From Cruorifilaria tuberocauda (Eukaryota; Nematoda; Chromadorea; Rhabditida; Onchocercidae): a DNA stretch of 64,000 nucleotides. The notes under the pieces are model-generated. The model was not told the DNA's origin, searched no databases, and was given only the letters and a program-made list of their open reading frames with translations. How positions within the stretch are numbered: position 1 is the stretch's first letter; every line of letters starts with the position of its first letter. The position numbers and the translations under genes are program-made. Location of the stretch: assembly GCA_013365365.1 (NCBI GenBank), contig JABVXU010000223.1, positions 23,364 to 87,363 of the forward strand, given 5' to 3'. This document shows positions 20,101 to 35,100 of this stretch, piece by piece.

Positions 20101-23100
20101 CTGTAAAACGTAAAAACCGCTCAAATCTAACATTCCCATTTACAAACTTTATTCTAAGAAGAAAAAATGTTTCCTCTTTTTTCGGCAAAATGATGTACTA
20201 TAATATAAGATACATAATAAAGGTATTTTTTGCAAGAAAATATCCCACTGCGATCTAAATAAAATTCGATGGGAGACAGGTAGGAAGTAACGTACGACAC
20301 AGAAAGAATTAGCGACAGCGAAGCGAGAAGTAAAGCTCCGAAACTTTAAAAAATTGAAAAAAGTACTGGTTTTGATTTTACTCTAAACTTCCTGGAAATT
20401 TTTCGTGAAGTAACAAGCTTTAATTCAAGCATGTTGAAAGAATGAGCATGGCAATGTATGAAAGATATGATGCCAACAAATAAATAAAGCATGATAAGTA
20501 CCCCCTTATAGTGATCAAGAAACCAACAACGCACAACACGGTGATATCATATAATACAGAAAAGTTATCAAATTCAACTGCTTTTCAATTTTAATGAGGA
20601 AAATCAAAAAAAAAGTATAATTCCGTGAATTTTGCAAAGTTTGATCAACCCAAGGCTTTAAGTGATAGAAAATAAATTCGAGAGCGGAAAAAATGAACGA
20701 TAACAAATTGCATAAAAATATAATCAAAATCTCATTATCGTTACTATTAAAAAGTAATTAATAAAGTAGCAGTAAGTTAAAAGCAGAAGCATGTTATACT
20801 ACATAGTATATCTTTTCTGGATAAAAATATCGTGAATAAGGAAAAATAACAAATGGAAAATATTTTTAGCAAATGAAAATTACTGACAGATAGGAAACGG
20901 ATGAGTGTTTTCTCATCCAATGAATGAATATCAAGATTTGTTATAATTACCATGTAAGCCGCTCCACTTCTTTCAGTTGTTCGAGTGCTTCTGTTTTCAG
21001 CTGCTCTTTCTCAGTATTAGCAATATTTAGGAAATTCCTCAAATGGTTCACTTCCTTCGACAGATTTTCAGATTGCTCTCGTAATCGATCCATTTCTTTC
21101 TTTGATAGTTCATTGATCTGACGTGCTTTATCCAGTTGCTGACTAAGATCATTCACTTCGTCAGTATGTTTCTTTATATTTTCATTTTCCATTTTGACAA
21201 GTTGTTCTTTTAGCTTCGCCAAATTCGCTTTTAGTGATGCACATTCGTCGAGAAGATTTTTATTTTCAAATTCAATCATTCTATTTCGTTCTTCCAGACG
21301 ACTGCTTTCTTGAAGACGTGTTTTATAAGACTTTATATCATTTGTCAAATTTTCAATATCTTTTTTCAAACTAGCAATGTCCAAATCTTTCTCTTCTACT
21401 TCTCGTCTATACCGTTCCCGATATTCCTGAACATCAGCAAATTCCGCCTTTAGCCTTTCAATCTGTTCATCGAATGGATCCGAACGTTTATGGGTTTCAA
21501 GTTTATCACTTTTTACACTTTTTTCCCTTTCTACATCCGTTTCTTTAATTAAATCTAAAATTTCTTTATTTTCCTGAACGGTTGCCTGGAGCATTTGAAT
21601 ATGTTTCTGAAGACACTTTCTATCCATCTCTTCATCTTTTATTTGTTTCTTCAGAAAAGCCAACTCTGCTCTTAAACTCCAAACTTCACTACTAGATTTA
21701 GATTTCCAAAGTTGTTCATTGGTAGTATCAAAACCTCTATTTACATGACTACAATGGAAATTATCAATTCCTTGTTTTAATAACGTATTATTTCTATCCA
21801 GACTCAGAGCTTCTTCATCATCGTTATTAACGGAAATGATGTGCCTTCCCTCTTCCATTCCCATCCTTGTTTGAGTGGTTCTGCTGACCATTACTGGTTG
21901 ATAATCACCATGTTCGAATAATTTTTCCTCAAGTACATCAGCTATGCATTCTTTTAAAGTGGCTAATTTCTCTTCGAAATCAGATTTCGGACTTAAATCC
22001 ACATTTTGTACTCTTTTGCTTTGAAGTTCACGATATTGATCAATTCTGAAAGATGCAACACTGCCGCCTTTGACAGCTAATTCCTTCCTCAGATTCGTCA
22101 TTACAGCATTGAGCTATAAACAACAAAGTTATGCATTAATAATACAGTTCCAAAAAAAACCATGAGGAGGAAAAACTCATATCTCAGAAAAAATTATGGA
22201 CATAAGAAGTAACTGAACTCATATTAACAAGTTTACTTTTCATGTAAATATCAAGAAAATGAAAGAATCTATTAATAACAAGAGCCACACAGAAAATTTT
22301 GAGCCTGTAAAATCGAAAAAGAATGATTGTTTGAAAACGAAAGAAAAATTTGAGAGGAAGAAAAAAATGGAAATGAAGATAATGAATTTTTCTCTCTTTT
22401 AGCCAAAAATCCACATTATGTCCACTTACTTCTTCAATTTTCTCGTTTTCAGAAGCTTTCAGTTTCCCCACTTCCTTATTTAGTTCAGCAATCTGCTGCT
22501 CATATTGTTGCTTCGTTTCAATTAACATTGTTTGATGCTTCAATTCCAAATCATTTTGTAACGATGAGAACATCTTTTCCTAGAGTAGTGATATCGAGTT
22601 TTTTAGATTTAAAAAAATAAAATAACATAAAAGAAAAAGCGAATAAATAAAATTTCTCCAATCTGTTTGAACTAAAAAAGACAAACTAATTCCTTACTAC
22701 AAATTAGACGTCGACATCTTTTGGAAAAGGTAAAACTATCGTGAACATAATTTTCGAGTTTCTAATTCAATGAATTTTCGTTACCTTTTCAATCACTTGT
22801 TCTTCAAGCTTTGAGATTTCATTATCAAGTTCGATTAAAACGAGGCTATTTTTCTGTTGTTGAACAATATTATCGCTCTAGAAATTGAAATAATCCAAAC
22901 ATTTCGATTTTCGCTTAAAAGTGATTAAAACCAGCACAATAGCATAAAAATCACAGTTTTCATTTCCGAATACTCGAAAAATCTTAGGTTCGCAAAATAA
23001 AACTATTTAAAATGCTGCAATTAATTTCTAATCCTTCTTAAGATCGATTCTTTTACTTGTTCTTAGTATACAAGAACTTTACTCTGAGCAGGACTTGGTA

Positions 23101-26100
23101 TATTACTTTGCTCAGAACGTAATTTCACAACAAATAAAATTTTAATTGAATTTATTATTTACCTTACATTTTTCCATTTCTTTTTTCATTTCATCTCGTT
23201 CAGATCTAGCCAATTGAACATCCTGTTGCAATGCTTGGGTTTGCACATCAACATCCACTAACAAACGCTCATTTTCCTCATGTACTTCACGCAATTCCTT
23301 TCGCAGTTTTACGATTTCATCATGCTGTATACTAAAACTTATTTAATTGATGAAAATGCGAGAATATAACCACTTACTACAAGTGTTCCAAGATTTTCTT
23401 CCGCTGCTTTTCTTATGGAACAAAAATATGGACAAAGTTAATTATATTGTAGCACCTTTCCACCCGCAAAATGGACTTTTTTCCAAATGATTCCAGATGA
23501 AACTTGAAAATTTAAGTACTTCGACTTGAAGTTAGCGAGAATTAAAAAAAAGATGAACCTAATCTCATCGCGAGCTGATTGCAATGAAGTAGCTAAAGTG
23601 AGCACTTCATCTTCCAAGCTTGCTTTTGCTAACAACTTCGCATTATCAGCTTTAAATGTTTCGAGGGTTTTGTTCGTATCAACTAAAGCAGAGCGAAATT
23701 CTTCAAGTTCCTTCGCCAGTATTTCACATTTCTTTTCATATTTCTCGCTGAATTCAAAAATATGGTAATGTAAGTAAAAGTGAGAAGAAAATTTTCGCTT
23801 TTAGAAAGTAATTAAAGTGGTACTCAAGATGCAAAATCCGTTCCGTTAGTAAACTTGTCTTACCTCGTTTCTTGACTCTTCCTCATTTCCTCTTCGACCA
23901 TTAACAGACGCCTACTTTGTTTTTCTTCGTCAATTTCTCGAATTTTCAATTTTTCTTGGAGAGAACGAACTTCCTCCTCCAGTTCATCAATAGTTTCTCG
24001 AGTAGAACGTTCTGCTTCCTGAAAACAAAGTTCAGAAAGTAACTTCCCAATAAAATCCTGAAAACATTCAAATATGTATCACGCATTCGTTTCTTCAGTT
24101 TATACAGTATCTAGTTTAGATTCATCATTCTCAAACTGTGAAGTTAATTATAATAATCCTGAAACTTATTATTAACTTGAAGAATATATTAAATCCATAC
24201 TCTTTGGTTGAATTTGAAAACAACAAAAATTTAAAAGAGCACCAATAAATAGGAATTGAATTAAATGAGAGATAAAGTACATAGTTAATTTATAAGACTA
24301 TTTTACCCACATCAGCATCTGTTTCAGCTTTTTCCAGATCCGCAGCCTGAGCGGCTATTTTACAGTTCGCCTGTCTCAATTCTTCGCGCAATAGCTGCAT
24401 CTGGAATGTTTCTCAGTAGATCATTTCAACTATTTATTTTTATCGAACAACTGATTCAACTGATTATTTTTTTATTAGCAGCTCTTTCAACTGTTTATTT
24501 TTTATCGGGGTACTACCGTGACAACTCTAAATTCATGTCTCTCTTCATGGTCATCTGCAGTACTATACACATTTAAACTTTTTACAACTTCTATTAATAT
24601 TCACAAACATGTTGTGTAATTTGAGTAAATTAGTAAATTGAAAAATTTTTTTGCTTAGTCGTATTAATACAACAGAAAAAAACAAAAAAATATATATAAT
24701 TAAATCAAATGTAACTTCTTATTGCGCTGGAATGATCAAAATAAGAACCAATTCAGTTTCAAACATTACCTGATCATCATATTTATTAGTTTGCATTCTT
24801 AAAACTTTTAATTCCTCTTCCAGATTAGCGATTTTTAATTGACAGCTTTTTGTTTCCTGTTCTGCCTCTCGTGTTCGCATTTCTTCCAATTCTAAACTCT
24901 GCTTCAAATTCTAAAATAAAAGAAATAAAGCACTTAATTACTCTACTGCATTGTTTGAAAACATGCCTTAATTTATGTAATAAATTAATTGAGAAAATTA
25001 GCTACTTCGACTCAAAAAATCGAAAAAAAGCTAAAATACAATAAAAATCTGTCTTATTATTGGCAAAAATAAAAAAAGCCTAATTCCTCTGCCCAATGCT
25101 AAATCCCTTTCTAGACAGCATATTAACAAATATAATAAATATAATTGTACATGAAGATGACGAAAATTTGTTGATAAAGTTTCAAAAAACGTAAAAACTA
25201 ACAACAAATTTCGCTTCTTGCAGTCTTATTTCTTCGTCAAATTTCTTTCTAGCATCTGTAAGAGCGTCGTTTTCCCCTGTGAGTTTTGCTTGTAAATCCT
25301 TTTGCAAAGTACCGTATCTGGATTAAGAAAACATCATATATAAAAAGCTACATCATCACTCATTTACAAAATTGCATTTAAATTTGCCAAGTACGGCCCA
25401 TCGTTTACAATTGATGTCACTGCTTAAATCAATGAAGTCAATGTAAATTGCATGTAAAAGCAAGAGAAATTCAGAATACCCACGTTCTATTAGCAACAAG
25501 GGAATTAACTTACTTTTTAGTACTTATATTGTTTTGAAAAGAATATATGAATTATCATCATTAGCATGATTATATCCGATTTAAGCTTCAATAAGACGCT
25601 CATATACCAAATAATTGCTCCGGGTCTATCAGGATTGGCAACATTTTGGAAAATGCAACAATGTATATGGTAAAAAGTCCACAAAGGAAATATCCGAAAA
25701 CCAGAAGGACCGATGTTTCTTGCGAATATCAATTACGAGAAAGAAAAAGAACAACAATGTTGTAAATAACATTTCGTACTAAATGCATTTATCATCAAAA
25801 TATTGAAAACATACTTTGCCTCACATCCTGCCAAATTTTTCTCGCTTTCCTCCAACTGTTTACTTATTTTTTCTGCATCTAATTTATATTTCTCCAAAAT
25901 CTCCTGAAGCTGTGAAATTTCGTGTTTTTCTTAAATAATAAGACTGAGCAAGATAAACTTTCTTTAAGCTTTAAGTCTTCCTAATTCAAATGAAATTTCT
26001 CAAAGCATCTTGAAATGTAGTCCATAAATAAACTTTCATTAAAGTCAATGCTAACATTATATGAAATTCTTCATAAATCTAAATTAAAGATTTGAACTTA

Positions 26101-29100
26101 CAACTTCTTAGCTGGAGAAGTTAGATAACAGAATTATGTTAAAAATAAAGCTTGCTTACACTGTTCTGTATGAATTCTGCTTCCCTTTTCTGCATATTTT
26201 CCAATGCGGAATCCAATTCGCTTTGTAACCTTTTAATTTCCTAAATTTCAGGGAAATTCATTATAGCAAGTTTTCAGATTAGAGTGCTTTAATGACTTGT
26301 AAATGACATACAGTAGTCTGCTTGAACAATTCAGCTTCTTTCTTTCTTAAATCTTCTTGCACTGATTCCAATTCGCTTTGAAGTTTCTAAATCAAATGAA
26401 AAAGAAATGCTACCACAAAAGAAAATTTTCTATGTTTTAATAAATGCTTTTAAAAATGAATTTTATGGTTGAACCAAAAATAATATGCTATCTTATTCTT
26501 ATATCCTTTTGAAGATAAAAAAATTCATATTTAAGCTAAATTAATACTAAAAAACTATAGCACTCTATATAGTCTAAAGAAATTATGATTCTAATAAGGT
26601 CTGATTTTCTAGGAAATTAATACAGCTGCAACTATTTTTACAGAAACACTCCATTCCTTATTATAGAAACTTCGGTTCGTAAAGAGATGTTTACTTTTTC
26701 ATTCTCTAATTTCATCTCCTCAATTTCAAGAACGCGTCTCTTGACTTCACTCCTGATCTCATCAATTTGTCCCCGCATTTCCTCATTTTCCACTGTTAAT
26801 CGGGTTATCATAGCTTCGTCAGCTTCATTTGTCTTGGTATCCTGAAAAGAATACATTTGCTAATGGAAATTTAAAAAAGGATATAAAAAGCAATAATAAA
26901 TAATAAAATAATAATAAAATGTTATTTACCTGTTTGGCAAGCATTAAACTTTGCAGTGCAGCTGATTTCATCTGTAAATCACGCTGCAATTCCTCAATAT
27001 TACTCTCTAGTTGGATCTTCTCGTTATTCATAATCAAACGAAGTCTTTTTGATTCGTCTTGAGCATTTTCTACTTCCCGACTCTTACACCGCACTTCCTC
27101 TTGCAGGTTGTGCACGTCTGTATTAAGTTGCGACTGAGTATCCTAAATTCTTAGCAATATTTGACATGAGATATCTTACATATCGCAACATTCTTATTTA
27201 TAGTTATTAAAATCAAAAGTTTTGTAAATTATTTGAATAATAGTTTGTAAACATTTTCGCAATAAAAAAACTACCCTGACCTAATTCTTATTTACAAAAT
27301 ATATTTTATTGCCTTAATACCCTATGAAACTTGGTATATCCATTAGTAACTTCTTATTTTCCTGAAAAAAAGATGTAGAAAACATGGAGATCAAAACTAA
27401 CCAGAATATCGGCAATTTGCTTCTTTAACTTTTCATTCTCATCTCTCAATACATTACTTTCCTGATGCTCTGAACTATCTCGATTTGCATTTGCTAACTG
27501 CGCTATTAAACTATTGATCTGAAATTAAAAATAATGAATTCTTCGATTATAAATGAATTTTAACTATTCCTCTTCTATTCTTTCACATTCCATAATAACG
27601 ACAAATTTTCTAACATAATATTAAAATTATTACATATTGAGAACCTGACCGACTAACAATGATATTTCGAAAATGGACCATTAATTTGTATGTAATTTGT
27701 TTTACTCCGTTGGATTTTCAACTATATCCTACCTGCTATGATAGAAGGCTTGAAAGAAAAACATAAACAATGCATTGCTAGATATCATCCTTTGTTCAAC
27801 TGGAAGCAAACTCCCAGAAAAAAAGCTATGAATAACAACAATACCTGCATAAAAAGCTCCTGTTTCTCGGCCTGCTCTCGATCCAACTGCATAGTCAGTT
27901 CCCGTTTTTGGCCTTGTAACATCTGGACATCCATTGGTTGCTTCGCTTCCAACACCCGCTTCTGATTTTCCCATTGCTGCCTCAAATATCAGTGTTCATC
28001 TTTGCTTGAAAAAATAATTATGGAAATTCTTCCATAAAGATATACAAAATTTCATCCTAAGTAACTAAAACTCTACTTCTAGTGATTTAACAGCTTCAGC
28101 TGAATCGGTCTTCTTCGCTTACTTGGATCATTACCTTTATCGAGCTTAGAATTCAAAATGACATTTTAGGTTTTTTAAAAATCGGAAATCAGATTCATAA
28201 ATGCATTATTACATAACCGAAAAACATAATAATTTAATTAAATATAATCTAAATTAAAAAAAATTTATAGGTTTATAGGTTAACGAAAAGTAACAAAATC
28301 CTTTACCGCTCTCTCTCGAGTTTTTCCACCTTCTTTTTCAGCGAATCGCATTCCGAAGTACGCTCTTTAAGAACTTTCTGCAAACGGAATATTTTTGAAA
28401 TTCAAAAAAGATTTTTCAATTTCATCCAGCTCAAAATGTAATTTTAAATGCTACTTCACAAATCTTTCTGTAAGCAATTGTTATTTAAAGAAATATGATA
28501 AGTGACCACACCTAAAAATGAAGAAGTATTATCAATTGTGGCCAGCACTATTCCTCCGATATTACTGTGCTTATAATCAGAATATAGAGATTGAAAGAGA
28601 TAAAATCTGCGCATTCATTTAAGAATCATTTTGGCAAAATGAATATTCATTAATTTAGAATGTGCTATAAGTTATTATTATTCCTTTGATTTAATTTTTA
28701 AAGGAATTATTGAGAAAATTCCTCGTTCACCCGGTTAAGATTGGATTTCAATCATTTCTGATCTATAATTTAGGCATACCTGCATGTCAAGATTTTCATT
28801 TTTTAAAGGAATTTAATTTTATCTGTTTGTTTCACAAGTTTAAATTGAAAATTCAAAATATGTTCTTTTTCACTTGCTTCAACTATTCGATTAACTTGTA
28901 TTCCAGTCAGTAAAGTAAAGATCCTTAAAAAAAGGATTGTTTTGAAAAAATTTTAATTCTTTATTGATATATTCACTACTGAAATTCCTATCAACTTTGT
29001 AAAATTGAAATGTGAAATGAAGCTTATCATCTTCTCAGAAATACTGATCATTATTTGAGTAATATTAATAATCAAATAATGGCTAGCGTCACTCAGCAAC

Positions 29101-32100
29101 ATCTTAATGAATCCATCCATAAACGTAGATCATAATTTCTTTTCAGAAATATTTATCTTTTCCTTCCTTCATATAAGGAAATCAGATTAATTTTTTCGTA
29201 AATTGGTGGAAAAGTTAAAATATTCTTAGATCGGGAATAGTAACGCAAGGAAAATGTAATTTGAATAATGAATGGTGAAGAGATTCTAATAATGATAAAT
29301 CTGAGAATTAGCACATTTCAAATCCGTCTATATCGTCACTTATGCTAATTATTTTTGTATTTAGTTCAATGAAATGTAGAGGATATGATCTGTTATTACC
29401 TGTAATATTTCGACATCAGTTGTATTCATTCCAAAATATTTCTTCTAATATAGTTTCTTATTTATAAATCGATTTGACAAAAACTTTTCAGAGCATGCAT
29501 AAACTTAATACTGCAGATCTGTGAAACAATATATTGGGTGATTATTTCACCTGTAAAAATCATTAACAGATGAAACCACCTGAACCAAAAGCCAAGTTTC
29601 CAGTACTACTGGTTACTGGGAGGTCTGATCGAATCTTGAATTAAAATTAAGAATTCACTATAATATTTGGCTAATTTATAATCTAAAATATGCTAAAAAG
29701 AAGAAACTATCCGGAATGGACCAGTAGAAACTGAATTTTGGCACAAAACCATAACACGATATAACTACAAATCAGATTACAAATCGATTTACAATTTATA
29801 TATTAAAACAAGTAATCAATTCGGTTGATTAACTCTATCGAATCAAACTGTGTAATCACGCTCTTTTTTTTCTCAGATAACTTATTACTCCTTCATATTT
29901 TAATGAAGGAGTAATATAATTTAAAGAAATAGCGAAATATCGACATTTTAAATTAAAGGCTGACGATCAAATTTTCAAAAATTTCAACATTGTTGAGAGA
30001 AGCCAACTAACTTTTCTTGATCTACCCAGATTTCATGGAAGATTTGAAAAGTTTCAAAAGTGATGAAGATTTAAAAAGTTTCAAAAGTGAAGACTAGGAA
30101 ATAAAACACATTGCGATGAAAGATTTAAAAGTGTTTCATGAGAGAAAGTAATGAGATTGCAGTAAACATATTTTTCAAAATAATCACATGCGATAATCAT
30201 TCTCCTACAATGAAAAACATTAATCAGTTACTAAAAAAACCAATTATCAATGTTAAAAATAATCTCATGCTAAAAGCCGGAATTTCGCAGTAATTCCAAA
30301 AAATGATCAGTAATGAATATATATCTAGTCATCATTATTTTAGAAACTACTGATATCATTTATAACACAAAACGCAAAGTATTAAATTTGTGAATTATTT
30401 ATTAAATTATATTGTAGAAAATATTAATCATAAAAATTGTCAGTTCGATGACTAATAATTGCTTTTATGAAATTTGTAACTCATTTAGTCGAGAATGCAA
30501 CTTATATGATTAATTACCATTTTTTGCCCTAAATATCAGCATGATCATCAGTCGTCTAATTGTATCACCAGTTTACAATTGAAAAATTTTGTTTAAATAA
30601 CAATGAATTCACCTTTTGTTTATCAGTTAAATTATTTACTATACGGATTATTCATTAACAACCACACACTAAGATGACGTATATAATAATTTTCTTCTGA
30701 AGATAATTAATTATTATCAAATGAGGAAATGAATTCTCCCCGATTGCTCCTACCCATCATCAATCTTCCATCCAAATTAAACAACTCTTAACTTCAATCA
30801 TTAATAAATGGAAGAATTCTTCATCAACTGATAGAAATTAACACCGCAAATATTCCAACAAAAGGATAAATCTTACAAATAATCTGCTTTTGAAATTATC
30901 CAATTCAAAACTTTAAAAAATGGAAAAAATTGCGAGTTTTTCAATTATTTGAAAATCTTATTTCTTTGTTATTATAAATTCAAAAACTTTCGGCACTTGG
31001 TGATTTTGTCCAAAATATTTTAAAACAGTTTCAAAATTTGATAAAATTTTTCTCGAAAAATATTAAAGAATATATAAATAGTATCATGATTATCTGTTTG
31101 TGTGCAATTATTTGAGATGACTAAAAATACTTTCTGACGGATGAGAAGAAATAATAAGAAACGACTTTAGGCATGAGAATTTTGTACCTCTCAAAATTAG
31201 ACTACGCAAATCGATCACTTCTACAAAAAAGAGACGCGAACAGCAACGTACTACAACATCGATTTTCAATCATAAAACGGACAGCATAATTATCATCTAG
31301 CATATATAACTTCTTTTCTAGAAAATTTTACTGAAAGTTAGTAGTAATAAAATGATTGGTAAGAAATTATATGAAAAAATTATGCAAATATTATAGATAG
31401 GAATGTCAGAGGAAAGTGAGAAACAATGAAAGGGCAGTGATAGCTTCTCATTGCTCCTGCTCTTCGTTATGGACCACCGACACTATCTTGTACTGTCACA
31501 ATAAGTGGAAAACAAGTTTTCCAAGTGACACTCCGTCCTCTTTTTAAATTCTCACTATATGTCGTTTACAGTTACATTCCTCTTTCTATGTAATGTACAG
31601 ATAAGCTAGATAAGCTTTCAGCGTTGGAATACTAGCAAACACGGATAATGCTTCAGTCAACAGACCTATTTATGCGATGTGTTACGTAACAAACATTTAA
31701 AAGATTGCTCACCTGTTCCTCATGTCTAAAATATTTTTATTCAAGAAAAAAATCTTCACATTTTGTCATTATCACTGAAACTAATCAATCAATCAGTACA
31801 AGCATCTGACATTTCATTTATACATATTATAATCTCTTCACTGATATTAAACTAATTTCCGTTGATAATTTATAACTGGATAATCTAAAATTAAAATGAA
31901 GTGGATCGTAGGTGAGCATAAATGGAATAGAACACTTAAATTTTGAGTGAAAAGATTTGAAGAATGAAAGTTGCCAATAAAGGATAGGAGAAAATTACCA
32001 TTATAGGAGATTAATGATCTACATGGCATCATTTTAGAATATACTAATGGCACATTCGTATAAAATGGATGACCTTAAAGTAAAAATAATTCGTTCCCAT

Positions 32101-35100
32101 CATTATATCACGATTTTCAATGGTGGCATCTAATTTATCTTTTTTTCTCTAAAGTTTAGCAAACAGTTTGATGAAAACTATTATCTGAGGAAACTTGCCA
32201 GCATCTTGTATAAAGCTCTCAGGTAACCCATTTGGTCTGGTCCGATTTAGGGTATCTGTACTGTAATTTCGACTTGAAGTTCTAAAATAGAAGTTCTGAA
32301 AGAGCTTATCAATGTGAAATCCAGAAAGATAAATTTGATATCCGAGAAATTTGCCCAGCAAAATTATAACACTGAAATATTCTTCCGAATTTTTCATAAA
32401 AGCAATAAAATATAGATAACACAGAATTATTTTCAAATATGTAATGAAATCACAACCTAACCATTTTTTCAACTTAAAAAGTTGTAACCACTGGCTAAAG
32501 TGAAAACTGTTTCCGGATCTATTGATATACATGGAGTGAATTTCCGAAATATTTTAAAACATTATCAGAAAAATATTATGTCGTAATCTTGAAAATACAA
32601 AACTTCAAATTTTTCAGACGTCCTCCAAATCATTACAAATTCCTGATAATGTTTTTCAAAAAATTTTAGAATTAATATATTGACAAAGTGATATGAATTG
32701 GCAAAGGCTCAGAAGGAAAAATTAGTTTTAGAGGAACTAGTATGATTACGGTAATCGTGATTTATGGTTGATATAGACTTTTGAATTTTTGCGAATCAAA
32801 AGATGTCTATTTGTGAGCAACTTTCAATAGTTCTTCTTATGATATGCTTTCAACTGACCGATTTTCACTATAGGGAGAAAAAAAAAACGGAAAAAAATTG
32901 TCAATAATGTTGTGAACGAACTAACAATTTGATGATCAAAATTCAAATATTCTGTAGCTGTAAATAATAAAAATAAATCAATTTAAAAAACTTGAATAGA
33001 GAACTAAATTATCACAAAAAAATAGATAAAATCTGTTAAATTGGAAAGAAAAAAAACGACTTCAGTGCAGAAAAAATACATAAAAAATTTGAATTATACT
33101 GATTGTATCGGAGCAATTCCTTCTCGTAGAAAATAAATTACTTGCTGTACATGGAAGAAATCTGAAAGATCATATTAGAAGATTTTTATTTTCTCCAAAA
33201 AATTTTTGTCACATTATCTCTAAAATGCAAAAATCAACAACCGAGTGAGCATTTTAAAGCACTAAAAACATCTCCTATTTTCCACGGTGGTTTTTTTTAG
33301 TAAACTCTTTTAACAAATTATTTTCGAAAAATTTCTTAAAATGTTAATAATAGGAAAGAAACATTAGTGAAAATGGATTAGAATTAGCAAAGATTTGGGA
33401 AAAATGGAAAATTTTCTTCTGCTTACTGATTGAGGAGCAAAATGATTTGATGGCCGTGATGAATCAACAAATTAAACATCAAGCATTCGAATAGAGACGG
33501 ATGGTAAATTGATGACAAAAGAATGAGAAAAACCAAGCAATCGATTGTATGATTATTGTACAATCAATCTATATAAGAACTATTGCTGCTAGAGGAAATA
33601 AAACAAACAGTGCTAAATGATAATGATATGAAAACAACACTACAGAAACGATATAAAGTGGAACATGATATAAAGTGAAAGATCATGATATAAATGATAT
33701 AAAGTCAAAGGTTTTATAGTAATGTTAAAGAAGGGTTAGTCACAATAATGAAGAATAAAATATGACAATGTATCATCGACGACAAAGATATCACTGTCCT
33801 AATACCGACATAACAATCATTTACTTTATTTACAATCTAAAGTGAAAAATTTGAACTCGTTAAAATAATCAACGAATCTTAAGGCCAAAAGTAGTAATGC
33901 ACTGGCATTTTGTAATTTTCAAGAGGAATTTGTTTTCTGATGATATCTCTTCATCATAAAGATATACAGATCAAAGATGCTAAGAATGATTAAAATATGT
34001 CAGTAGAATTAAAAATATCAATGAATACACAAAAATTGGAGGCTTTTAATAACATGAATTAGGAATGCTCTGATGCCATGTACCAAAATTAAAAAAAAAA
34101 AAGGATTTACAGAAGTAATATATCTCCAGAATGGAAGTCAATATTGCTTTAATCTTATATAACATCTAATAGAAAACAGATGAAGCACCAGATTAATGAG
34201 TGATGAACCAATTTCACTCAAATTTTACCAGCTCTTCACCGTCTTTAACAAAATACAGTGTTGATTACAGCAATAAAAACTGCAGCAATTGCAAAATGAT
34301 TGCAATAATCTTCGGTAATAATTGAAGCAATCATGATTACAACTGCATCGTTGGTTCATTAAATAGTGAAAAAATAATTTTTAGGATTTCTTACACGGTT
34401 ATGATTTCAAAATTATTTGGAGAACTGAACAAACTAGCGCTTAGCGCCAAATGTTTCGATCTACAGTTATCTTATAGTAAGAATTTTGGATACAAGAAGA
34501 AAATGATCGCGTAAATTCAAACTTTGTACCTTGATTTCGAAAACTTTATAAATCTTTTAAAATTTGTCTCAAATTTAAATTTTTTTCCAAATTTAAAATT
34601 TAAAATTTTAAACATTTTATCGACGATATGCTAATAAATACAACATTTAAAACATTTACATGTGTAATTTTCGATCTGAACTTTTAAAATCTTAATTTCC
34701 ACAAATCATCTGGCATGAATGTTCCTGCTGTTCCAACATAATTCCACAAACATCAATCAGATCAACGAAACTCGTAACTCTGGTTTACTAACAGTTAATA
34801 AAGTGTATCAAATATTAAAATCGTTGATATTATTTTATCATCATTCTACACATTACTTTTTAATGTAATTTGCAAAAGTTCGTGTAACATAATGTCATTC
34901 GAATTTTCCAATTCAATAATTCTTATTAGATGAGTCGAACATCAAAAAATGATCGGAAACTTCCTGAAAACTTTCGCAATCTTTGTGAAGTTTTTAAATT
35001 CAGCAGTTAAAGTAATTGCAGACAAAAATTAACACTGTCTTAAATTAATGGACTTATGGACACATATATATTGATTATAAGATCAGGGTAAAGTATGAGG

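Noticed and set aside
27729..27974. Open frames on both strands around 27.73-27.97 kb
   Set aside because: They are shadows of coiled-coil exon 14 (27845-27980), which has matching phases on both sides.
32149..32532. 127-codon minus-strand frame
   Set aside because: Long for chance but hydrophobic and AT-driven, with no splice partners and no motif; it lies inside the large intron.
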